Shown piece by piece: positions 1 to 6,423 of a stretch of 6,729 nucleotides of DNA. Each line of letters opens with the position of its first letter. Position 1 is the stretch's first letter. Made by a program: the position numbers and the translations under genes. Under the pieces are notes generated by a model. It saw nothing but the letters and a program-made list of their open reading frames with translations. It was not told the DNA's origin and made no database searches. The stretch comes from Nitrospirota bacterium (GTDB lineage: Bacteria; Nitrospirota; 9FT-COMBO-42-15; HDB-SIOI813): the NCBI GenBank assembly GCA_016214375.1, contig JACROQ010000044.1:1-6729 (forward strand), in the 5' to 3' direction.

Positions 1-477
1 AAGCCTGATATCCGCCAGCTCTGCAGGGAATATGCAGAAAAGTATGTCAATATCCAGCGTGAGGAGTTCAAACGACTTGGGATATTCGGTGATTGGGAGG
101 CACCCTATCTGACGATGACCCATTCCTATGAGGCCACGATTGTCAGGGAGTTTGGAAAGGTTGTCGAGAAGGGCGGTGTCTACAAAAGGAAAAAGCCGGT
201 GCTCTGGTGCACCTCCTGTGAGACGGCCCTTGCCGAGGCAGAGGTAGAGTACGCTGATAAAACCTCCCCCTCTGTCTTTGTGATGTTCCCAGTAAAAAAT
301 CCTCAGGGGAAATTTCCTGTCAATTCAATAAAAGGGACTTACTTTGTCATATGGACGACAACGTCATGGACCCTTCCTGCGAATCTGGCGATAGCCTTGC
401 ATCCCACGTTCATGTATCAGCTTGTGAAGACCCCAGTGGGAGATTTGATATTAGCTCAGGAATTGATAAAACCATGA
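1..477 (+). CDS. ileS: Isoleucyl-tRNA synthetase, N-terminal part (5' end outside window), ended by in-frame TGA
   Basis: Reading frame 1 is open from the first base, so the gene begins upstream. The ATG at 115 is internal, because good IleRS sequence (CREYA, then LGIFGDWEAPYLTM) precedes it. IleRS charges tRNA-Ile with isoleucine in the cytoplasm and hydrolyses mischarged Val-tRNA-Ile in its CP1 domain. Visible here are the segment after the HIGH-bearing nucleotide-binding half (KPVLWC, ALAEAEVEY) and the start of CP1 with the threonine-rich editing peptide TTTSWTLPAN (codons 119-128, nt 355-384). From remembered E. coli numbering (T241-T243), about 122 residues including HIGH lie outside the window. 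The frame stops at TGA 475-477, although homology continues in the same frame from 478. Family assignment is very secure; whether this is a separate polypeptide is not known. Confidence 0.93.
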   Translation, partial: KPDIRQLCREYAEKYVNIQREEFKRLGIFGDWEAPYLTMTHSYEATIVREFGKVVEKGGVYKRKKPVLWCTSCETALAEAEVEYADKTSPSVFVMFPVKNPQGKFPVNSIKGTYFVIWTTTSWTLPANLAIALHPTFMYQLVKTPVGDLILAQELIKP

Positions 478-480
478 ATG
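475..480 (+). other. In-frame TGA directly followed by ATG inside ileS
   Basis: The six bases are TGA then ATG, both in the ileS frame. The flanking residues read AQELIKP-stop-MKKFGFKEYEV, which aligns without a gap to the usual IleRS pattern of a lysine/glutamate-rich helix followed by a (V/C)MxxxG-like turn. The spacing from the editing threonines (codons 119-121) to the downstream histidine of the HIAPGHG motif is about 91 codons counting the TGA, and about 90 in E. coli as I recall it. A one-base substitution therefore fits better than an indel. No Shine-Dalgarno lies at normal distance before the ATG; the nearest AG-rich bases (cagga, 457-461) are 16 nt away. Confidence 0.9.
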
Positions 481-2454
481 AAAAAATTCGGCTTTAAAGA
501 ATACGAGGTGATGCCCGGGGCATGGGCCGGTCAGGAACTGGAAGGGGTCATCTGCCGGCATCCTTTTATAGATAGAGAATCCAAAATTATCACCGGTGGA
601 CATGTAACCCTTGAGGCAGGCACAGGCTGCGTCCACATTGCACCTGGCCACGGCGAGGAGGACTATGAGTCAGGCCTCAGATACGGGCTTGATATCTATT
701 CACCGGTGGACAACCGGGGGCGCTTTGCAGCGGAGGTGTTGTTCTTTGCCGGCATGCAGGTCTTTGAGGCGAACAAGGCCATCAATACGAAGATGCACGA
801 GCTGGGCGTCCTGCTGAAGGAAGAGGGGATCACCCACTCTTATCCTCACTGCTGGCGTTGCAAGAAGCCTGTGATCTTCAGGGCAACGGAACAGTGGTTC
901 ATCTCTATGGAAGTCGGTAACCTGCGCAGCAAGGCATTAGAGGCTATTGAGGCGGTGACATGGGTCCCCAGGTGGGGAAAGGACCGGATCAAGGGGATGA
1001 TCGCCGTCAGGCCGGATTGGTGTATATCGCGGCAGCGGACCTGGGGGGTCCCGATTATCGCCCATAGCTGTAAACAGTGTGGTCACATCCTTCTGGACCC
1101 TAAGATCGTCAATCATGTGGCAGGGCTGGTGGAACGGGAGGGGACGGATATATGGTTTTCTGCGGAGCCGCAGAGGCTTTTGCCGGGGGACACGGTATGC
1201 CCGAAGTGCGCCGGAAAAGAGTGGGAGAGGGAGGCGGACATACTGGATGTATGGTTTGACTCCGGTGTCAGCCATGCCGCTGTCCTTGAGGCGAGGGAGG
1301 GACTCTCCTGGCCGGCAGACCTCTATCTTGAAGGGAGCGATCAGCACAGGGGATGGTTTCACAGCTCCCTCCTTGCCGCGCTCGGCACAGGGAGAAAGGC
1401 GCCCTACCGGGCCGTCCTGACCCATGGATTTGTCGTGGATGGAAGCGGAAGGAAGATGTCCAAGTCTGCAGGGAATGTCATCGCCCCGCAGGAGGTGATC
1501 AATCAATATGGCGCCGAGATATTAAGGCTCTGGGTGGCGGCAGAGGATTACAGGGAGGATATCCGGATATCCAAAGAGATCCTCGTCCAGATTACAGAGG
1601 CTTATCGAAGGATCAGGAATACCTGCAGATTCCTTCTTGGGAACTTGTATGATTTTGATCCGAAGATCCACTGGGTATCCGATGAGGAACTCCTGGAGAT
1701 CGACCGGTGGGCGCTTCACAGGCTCCGGAGGCTGACAAGCCGTATCGGGAAGGGGTACCAGGACTTTGAATTCCACATCATCTTCCATACCCTTCACAAT
1801 TTCTGCGTTGTGGACATGAGCTCGCTCTACCTGGATGTTCTTAAAGACCGCCTCTATACATTCCATAGAGGATCAAAAGACCGCCGTGCCGCCCAACGGA
1901 CGATCTATGAGATACTGAAGGCCATGACAAGGCTCATGGCGCCCGTGCTCTCCTTTACTGCAGAAGAGGTATGGAGTTATATCATCAGGATGCCTGAGGA
2001 TGAGGAGAGTGTCCATCTGGCCTTATTCCCGGCGGCAGACCAGGCCTATCTGCCTGCCTATCTGAACGAGGCGTCAGAGGCAAAGTGGGACAGGCTTATC
2101 CAGATCAGGGGAGAGGTGGCCAAGGCCCTGGAGATCGCGAGAAAGGACCGGCTGATAGGACATTCGTTGGAGGCCCATGTGGCCATCGTGGCAGGAGATG
2201 AGCTATTTACCTTTCTGAAGGGCGTTGAAGAGTATCTGCCATCGTTTTTTATAGTATCCTCTGCAGGTCTCCGGCAAGGGGTTCCCCCCCAGGATGTCTT
2301 CCTGAGCAGGGAGATAGAAGGGCTGGGGGTGGTGATATCCCGCGCAAAAGGGGGCAAGTGTGAGCGCTGTTGGAATTATAGCGAGTTTGTAGGCACAGAT
2401 GCAGGGCACCCTACAGTATGCAAACGGTGTCTGGATGTGTTACAATCCACATAG
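478..2454 (+). CDS. ileS: Isoleucyl-tRNA synthetase, C-terminal part (CP1 remainder, KMSKS, anticodon-binding domain, zinc finger)
   Basis: These 658 codons hold the rest of a bacterial-type IleRS. In order: the second editing motif HIAPGHGEED (residues 53-62, with H53 and D62 matching the family's editing His and Asp); HCWRC and ATEQWF; DWCISRQRTWG; a CxxC pair (C198, C201) and a second pair (C241, C244) likely to bind zinc; DVWFDSG (257-263); KMSKS (326-330, nt 1453-1467), the ATP-binding loop; a helical anticodon-binding domain; and a C-terminal zinc finger with C628, C631, C648 and C651. With the part upstream and the missing N-terminus, the protein would be about 939 residues, the normal family size. 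The ATG at 478 is merely the first codon after the TGA and may not be a true start. Conserved motifs show no decay. The stop TAG abuts the lspA start. Confidence 0.95.
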   Translation: MKKFGFKEYEVMPGAWAGQELEGVICRHPFIDRESKIITGGHVTLEAGTGCVHIAPGHGEEDYESGLRYGLDIYSPVDNRGRFAAEVLFFAGMQVFEANKAINTKMHELGVLLKEEGITHSYPHCWRCKKPVIFRATEQWFISMEVGNLRSKALEAIEAVTWVPRWGKDRIKGMIAVRPDWCISRQRTWGVPIIAHSCKQCGHILLDPKIVNHVAGLVEREGTDIWFSAEPQRLLPGDTVCPKCAGKEWEREADILDVWFDSGVSHAAVLEAREGLSWPADLYLEGSDQHRGWFHSSLLAALGTGRKAPYRAVLTHGFVVDGSGRKMSKSAGNVIAPQEVINQYGAEILRLWVAAEDYREDIRISKEILVQITEAYRRIRNTCRFLLGNLYDFDPKIHWVSDEELLEIDRWALHRLRRLTSRIGKGYQDFEFHIIFHTLHNFCVVDMSSLYLDVLKDRLYTFHRGSKDRRAAQRTIYEILKAMTRLMAPVLSFTAEEVWSYIIRMPEDEESVHLALFPAADQAYLPAYLNEASEAKWDRLIQIRGEVAKALEIARKDRLIGHSLEAHVAIVAGDELFTFLKGVEEYLPSFFIVSSAGLRQGVPPQDVFLSREIEGLGVVISRAKGGKCERCWNYSEFVGTDAGHPTVCKRCLDVLQST

Positions 2455-2949
2455 ATGAGCAGATACCTTCTATTGACAGTCATTGCCGGGGGGGTTATTA
2501 TAACGGATCAGGCGTCTAAGTATGCAGTACAGCACATGATGGTCCTCTACGACTATATAGAAGTAATCCCGGGACTTTTTAGTCTTACCTATATCCCAAA
2601 TCCAGGCGCTGCCTTCGGTCTCTTTGGCCAGGCTGCGGCATCTGTAAGATCAGTCTTCCTTGTTGGCATTTCGATAACCGCCCTCGCAGTCCTCTTCTTT
2701 ATGTATGCAAAACTGACAGAAAAGAGCATCCTGATTCACATCTCTATCGGGATGATTATAGGCGGGGCCGTTGGAAATCTCATCGACCGCATCCGGTTGC
2801 GCTGGGTCATAGACTTTCTCGATTTACACTGGAGGGGATATCATTGGCCTACTTTTAATGTGGCGGACTTTGCGATTACGATCGGGACTATGATCCTCCT
2901 GTTCAATGTCCTGTTCCACCAGCGGGAAGGCATCGCGGATACACAATAA
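2455..2949 (+). CDS. lspA: Lipoprotein signal peptidase (signal peptidase II)
   Basis: LspA is the inner-membrane aspartic peptidase that removes signal peptides from diacylglyceryl-modified prolipoproteins. The 164-residue length is typical. Family motifs seen are DQASK (18-22), NPGAAFG (49-55), GNLIDR (107-112), VIDF (118-121) and FNVADF (134-139). By comparison with solved LspA structures, the catalytic aspartates should be D120 and D138; D18 and D111 are also conserved. Four membrane segments are visible at roughly 4-18, 64-84, 92-110 and 138-155. The ATG at 2455 follows the ileS stop with no gap, so translation is probably coupled; no clear Shine-Dalgarno precedes it. The ileS-lspA pairing is common in bacteria. 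The stop (2947-2949) overlaps the next start in TAATG. Confidence 0.97.
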   Translation: MSRYLLLTVIAGGVIITDQASKYAVQHMMVLYDYIEVIPGLFSLTYIPNPGAAFGLFGQAAASVRSVFLVGISITALAVLFFMYAKLTEKSILIHISIGMIIGGAVGNLIDRIRLRWVIDFLDLHWRGYHWPTFNVADFAITIGTMILLFNVLFHQREGIADTQ

Positions 2950-3758
2950 TGAGGGAGGCAGAGCCTGTCATAATGAACAACATGAATAAATCGTGGGAAA
3001 AATTGTTTAATAAGGCGATGATGACGCTTGAGAAAGGGAACTGGCTCAAGGCTGTCCAGTATCTCCGGAAATCGTGTGAACTCTACCCCCATCAGGTAGA
3101 TGCCCACTATGAGTTGGCGGACATATACCTGGAACTGGGGCATCTGGATGCCGCTCTCGAGATTGTGCAGCAGGCGCTGGCCATTGATCCCCTCAACTTT
3201 TCCTGCAATTTTCTTCTGGGCAATATCTATCTGGCCCAGGGGAATGTGCGGGATGCGCTGAAGATCTATCTCTACCTGGAGAAGATCTCTGATGAGTCGT
3301 CTCCGGAGCTATTGTTTAATATTGCAACCGCCTTTGATTACAGGGGCGATAAGAAAAAGGCGCTGCACTATGCTGTTTACGCTACTGAAGATGACCCGTC
3401 ATTTATTGAGGCGTATGAGTTAACAGGCAAGTTGCTGTTGGAGAAGATGGATTTAGAGGGGGCAAAAAAGGTCTTCAGGGAGATACTGTCGATAGAACCG
3501 TACCATGTCAATGCACACCATATGCTCGGTGTTATCTATGCAAGAGAGCATAGACTGCAGGAGGCCATCCGGGAGTGGGAGGGTGTGCTTGCCGTGGCGC
3601 CTGAGGCCGATGAGACGCTCCGGGAGATGGGGTGTACCCTCAATTTGCTGGGAGATGGGGAGCGGGCTGTCCGCCTCCTTCACCGTGCCTTAGAGATAAA
3701 CCCTGAAAATATCCAGGCAAGGATAGACCTGCGCCGATTACTTCAAATAAATACATAG
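2949..3758 (+). CDS. Tetratricopeptide repeat (TPR) protein of unknown role
   Basis: The 269 residues consist almost wholly of TPR units of about 34 residues, seven full plus a C-terminal capping helix. They begin near WEKLFNKAM, VDAHYELADIYLELG, FSCNFLLGNIYLAQG, SPELLFNIATAFDYRG, IEAYELTGKLLLE, VNAHHMLGVIYARE and DETLREMGCTLNLLG. The Gly/Ala positions and the closing (D/N/E)P of each unit are clear. No signal peptide, membrane segment or enzymatic domain is visible, so it is probably a cytoplasmic scaffold. The ATG at 2949 overlaps the lspA stop (TAATG) and suits coupled translation. In-frame ATGs at 2973 and 2982 are alternatives: GGGAGG at 2953-2958 lies upstream of them, but about 14 nt from the first, which is long. 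The partner cannot be told from sequence. Confidence 0.92.
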   Translation: MREAEPVIMNNMNKSWEKLFNKAMMTLEKGNWLKAVQYLRKSCELYPHQVDAHYELADIYLELGHLDAALEIVQQALAIDPLNFSCNFLLGNIYLAQGNVRDALKIYLYLEKISDESSPELLFNIATAFDYRGDKKKALHYAVYATEDDPSFIEAYELTGKLLLEKMDLEGAKKVFREILSIEPYHVNAHHMLGVIYAREHRLQEAIREWEGVLAVAPEADETLREMGCTLNLLGDGERAVRLLHRALEINPENIQARIDLRRLLQINT

Positions 3759-3771
3759 TCTCCCATTTTTC

Positions 3772-4692
3772 ATGCCAATGACAAGGGTGTTTCATGTCTC
3801 TGAGAAAGAGGCCTATAAAAGGATTGACCAGTATCTGGCAAACCTCCTTCCGCTGTCGAGAACAGCCATCCAGAGGTTGATCAAAGAGGATCTTGTCTGT
3901 GTTAATAAGAAAAAGGTCAAGGCAAATTATAAGACGCACCCGGAGGATGAGGTAGAGGTTTGTATCCCCGGTCCCTCACCCGTCCCGCTAATGCCGGAGC
4001 CGATCCCCCTCGATATCCTGTATGAGGATGAACAGCTCCTCATTGTCAATAAACCCTCGGGTCTGGTGGTTCATCCTGCCCCCGGACATAACAGCGGGAC
4101 ACTGGTCCATGCCCTCCTGTATCACTGTAAAGACCTTAAAGGGATCGGGGGGCGGGAGCGGCCCGGTATTGTGCACCGGTTAGACAAGGATACGTCCGGT
4201 GTCCTGGTGGTTGCAAAGAGTGATCAGGCCCATAGGCACTTATCGGAACAGTTTAAGCAGCATACGGTCCACCGTATCTATGTGGCCCTGATCCAGGGTG
4301 TTATGAAAAAAAACAGCGGGATCATTGATCTGCCGATTGGGCGGGATACCAAAGACCGTAAGAAGATATCCACAAGGACCATTAAGCCAAGACATGCCAT
4401 TACCCACTTTAAGGTCGTCAAAAGGTACAACGATGCGACACTCATCTCGCTCAGACCCGAGACAGGCAGGACACACCAGTTGCGGGTCCATCTGAGCCAT
4501 CTGCACCACCCTGTTGCCGGAGACAAGACATACGGCGGCAGGGGTTATGCAAAGCTGGGAAGAGTGAAGGTAGGGCGCCTGATGCTCCATGCCCTGAAGC
4601 TTGGTTTTGTCCATCCGCAGACAGAGGAGTATATGGAGTTTGAGTCCCCCATCCCAGGGGACATGAAGGAGGTCATCGATATTATAAATTAG
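3772..4692 (+). CDS. rluD: Large-subunit rRNA pseudouridine synthase, RluD/RluA family
   Basis: The enzyme isomerises uridines to pseudouridine in 23S rRNA; RluD acts on helix 69 during 50S assembly. The 306 residues hold an N-terminal S4 RNA-binding domain (about 15-66: RIDQYLANLLPLSRTAIQRL, then VNKKKVKANYK) and a catalytic domain with VNKPSGLVVHP (92-102), HRLDKDTSGVLVVAK (135-149, catalytic D138), RPETGRTHQLRVHL (228-241) and HPVAGDKTYGG. E. coli RluD is about 326 residues, so this is near full length. RluC would share the catalytic motifs; the S4 domain and HRLDKDTSG favour the RluD type, but the exact target uridines are unproven. The start is 13 bp after the TPR gene. No Shine-Dalgarno is visible in tctcccatttttc, and no upstream in-frame start exists before a stop, so coupling to the TPR gene or M3 (3778) are possible. 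Confidence 0.93.
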   Translation: MPMTRVFHVSEKEAYKRIDQYLANLLPLSRTAIQRLIKEDLVCVNKKKVKANYKTHPEDEVEVCIPGPSPVPLMPEPIPLDILYEDEQLLIVNKPSGLVVHPAPGHNSGTLVHALLYHCKDLKGIGGRERPGIVHRLDKDTSGVLVVAKSDQAHRHLSEQFKQHTVHRIYVALIQGVMKKNSGIIDLPIGRDTKDRKKISTRTIKPRHAITHFKVVKRYNDATLISLRPETGRTHQLRVHLSHLHHPVAGDKTYGGRGYAKLGRVKVGRLMLHALKLGFVHPQTEEYMEFESPIPGDMKEVIDIIN

Positions 4693-4709
4693 CGGGAATA
4701 AATAGGCTA

Positions 4710-4739
4710 TTGACAAACAAATTTTATCAATGTTAGTAT
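4710..4739 (+). promoter_or_regulatory. Sigma-70-type promoter for the ferredoxin gene
   Basis: A perfect -35 hexamer TTGACA (4710-4715) is followed after 18 bp by TAGTAT (4734-4739), a 4/6 match to TATAAT. The region is AT-rich, unlike the flanking coding DNA. It lies 18 bp after the rluD stop and about 40 bp before the ferredoxin start, so the ferredoxin gene probably has its own transcript. TATGAT (4743-4748) is a better -10 by itself but sits 27 bp from the TTGACA, too far to pair with it. Confidence 0.7.
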
Positions 4740-4750
4740 TTTTATGATAA
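4724..4750. repeat. Inverted repeat TTATCA-N15-TGATAA spanning the -10 region
   Basis: TTATCA (4724-4729) and TGATAA (4745-4750) are perfect inverted copies with centres 21 bp apart, about two helical turns, flanking the proposed -10. This geometry would suit a dimeric repressor. The arms are only 6 bp in AT-rich DNA, so chance is a real alternative. I do not recognise the site as that of a specific regulator. Confidence 0.3.
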
Positions 4751-4764
4751 GGTTTTTCTAAAAG

Positions 4765-4771
4765 AAAGGAG
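4765..4771 (+). promoter_or_regulatory. Strong Shine-Dalgarno for the ferredoxin gene
   Basis: AAAGGAG ends 9 nt before the ATG at 4781. This is the clearest ribosome-binding site in the window. It fixes the ferredoxin start and contrasts with the weak or absent sites before lspA and rluD. Confidence 0.85.
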
Positions 4772-4774
4772 TAA

Positions 4775-5035
<261 letters not shown>

Positions 5036-5056
5036 TTTTGTGGCCTGCTAATATGC

Positions 5057-5096
5057 ACCCCTTCTATCTTGCCGGTTAAAGTGAGGTAGAAGGGGT
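5057..5096. terminator. Long hairpin between convergent genes, probable terminator
   Basis: The arms 5058-5072 and 5081-5095 pair over 15 bp (CCCCTTCTATCTTGC with GTGAGGTAGAAGGGG), with G-U wobbles at 5067/5086, 5070/5083 and 5071/5082, and an added A-T pair at 5057/5096. The loop is 8 nt. On the + strand the stem is followed by TTTCG, a short U run, so termination of the ferredoxin transcript is plausible but not textbook. On the - strand the run-out is TGCATATTAG, with no real U tract. The loop contains the stop codon of the convergent HD-GYP gene. Confidence 0.65.
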
Positions 5097-6362
5097 TTCG
5101 CATAACTTCTTGTCATGGACATACTGCCTGTCATAAACATACTGATTGATATCGACCCCCCAGGCCGCTGGATCTAATTCAGATTGGATAGAATAGAGAA
5201 AATTCCCCCCACTGTCCCTTTCCTTTGCCAGTTCAAGCAATAGAGGATTTTGAGGTTTCTTGTCTTTATCAAAGAGGATAAGGACATCAGGCCTCAGCAA
5301 TGCCTCATGGTTTACTGAGACCACGATACCGCAATGACCGGTATTAAGCTCTACAAAGGTGCCATAGGGGTATATACCGATGCATTGAATAAACATCTCC
5401 ATCAGTGACCGGTTAAACAGCGTATCACTCCATTCATACAGCCTCTTAAGAGTGGTATGACAGCTTGTCGCCTTCCGGTATACCCGGTCATAAGTCATGG
5501 CCTCGTAGACATCGGCCATGCTGGCGAGCTGCCCGAAGAGGCTGATCTTGTCCCCATACAGGCGCTGAGGATAACCGGTGCCGTTGAAGCGTTCATGGTG
5601 CTGGGATGTGACTAAGGCGGCCTCCTGAGGGATATGATCGTGCTTGTTCAGGATCTCCACCCCCAGACTGACATGGCGCTTCATAATCGTGTACTCTTCC
5701 TCACTAAACTTACCCGGCTTATTGAGGATGCTCTCAGGTATCTGGGTCTTTCCTATATCATGGAGCAATCCCCCAAGGCCTATGTTCTCAAGCTGGTCTT
5801 TGGAGAGGCCAAGGTGCCGGCCAAAAGAGACGGCAAGTATCCCGACATTGACAGAATGGAGAAAGGTATAGTCGTCGTAATCCTTCAGATTCGCGAGGCA
5901 CAAGAGGGCATCCCTGTTTCTGAATACGCTGTCCACAATCGTGTTCACCTGGGCCTTGACCTCATTGATCTCGATAGCCTTGCCCATCCGGACGTCATTA
6001 AAGACATTTTTCACGGCATTCGTGACATTGGTCTTTATCTCTTTTGCCCGTGGCAGCTCTTCATTGAGTACAACCGGATCAGAGTCCTGGGGTTTCGAAG
6101 GGGGGAGTTGCGGGGCCTTTGGGGTATCGACTAAGTGGGCCCTCTCATGCTGATTCAGGATAGATTCATCTTTGCAATCAAGGCCTTTATCCGTATTGAT
6201 CAGAACGGTCTTTATACCATACCGGATAAACTCATCAATATCCTCTTGCCTTTTTATCTTTTTCTTGTGGAAGAAAAACGGGGTGTCCAGCCAGGGCCGG
6301 TCCAGCTCTTCTGCAAACATTCCCACGGCGAGTTTATGTACAGGGATTCTTTTTGTGCTCAT
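5076..6362 (-). CDS. HD-GYP domain protein with N-terminal DUF3391, probable cyclic-di-GMP phosphodiesterase
   Basis: HD-GYP enzymes are metal-dependent hydrolases that break down c-di-GMP to pGpG or GMP. The 428 residues start with a DUF3391-like domain (about 1-60: IPVHKLAVGMFAEELDRPW, then FFFHKKKI and GIKTVLINTDKG), followed by a Pro/Lys-rich linker (78-105) and a helical stretch. The HD-GYP domain (about 165-330) has H169, HDIGK (201-205), H230, HHERFNGTGYP (255-265) and D284 in MADVYEAMT, so the metal ligands and the GYP signature all look intact. A C-terminal part (about 335-428) resembles the tail of DUF3391/HD-GYP proteins. No membrane segment is visible, so it should be cytosolic. 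No strong Shine-Dalgarno precedes the ATG. It lies 61 bp downstream of the partial gene on the same strand and may be co-transcribed with it. Confidence 0.95.
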   Translation of the reverse strand: MSTKRIPVHKLAVGMFAEELDRPWLDTPFFFHKKKIKRQEDIDEFIRYGIKTVLINTDKGLDCKDESILNQHERAHLVDTPKAPQLPPSKPQDSDPVVLNEELPRAKEIKTNVTNAVKNVFNDVRMGKAIEINEVKAQVNTIVDSVFRNRDALLCLANLKDYDDYTFLHSVNVGILAVSFGRHLGLSKDQLENIGLGGLLHDIGKTQIPESILNKPGKFSEEEYTIMKRHVSLGVEILNKHDHIPQEAALVTSQHHERFNGTGYPQRLYGDKISLFGQLASMADVYEAMTYDRVYRKATSCHTTLKRLYEWSDTLFNRSLMEMFIQCIGIYPYGTFVELNTGHCGIVVSVNHEALLRPDVLILFDKDKKPQNPLLLELAKERDSGGNFLYSIQSELDPAAWGVDINQYVYDRQYVHDKKLCETPSTSL

Positions 6363-6423
6363 AGTCAGCTTTGATCTGTAGTGAGGTTAAGTGATGACGT
6401 TTTCGGACAAAATTACAGGCAAG

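Noticed and set aside
478..523. Possible selenocysteine insertion element (SECIS) after the ileS TGA
   Set aside because: The only neat hairpin nearby is ATGCC-CGG-GGCAT at 511-523, which is too small and too far (over 30 nt) from the TGA for a bacterial SECIS. Selenocysteine at this IleRS position is not known.
937..1506. Long antisense open frame (189 codons) opposite ileS
   Set aside because: It lies fully inside the well-supported IleRS coding region and its translation shows no recognisable motif; it is a codon-bias shadow.
2284..2494. C7 (2284-2290, ileS) and G7 (2488-2494, early lspA) homopolymers as phase-variation tracts
   Set aside because: Both are short, in frame, encode ordinary residues, and sit in housekeeping genes where phase variation is unlikely.
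4306..4313. Run of eight A in rluD as a slippage or frameshift site
   Set aside because: The frame is intact through the run (MKKN) and RluD homology continues on both sides, so no frameshift product is needed.
5634..6134. 166-codon open frame on + opposite the HD-GYP gene
   Set aside because: It is antisense to the HD-GYP domain, whose motifs are complete on the - strand. The + frame has no family features.
6363..6423. Promoter for HD-GYP on the - strand (TGTAAT-like -10 near 6410)
   Set aside because: No matching -35 lies at 16-18 bp, so the 61-bp gap gives no firm support for an independent promoter.
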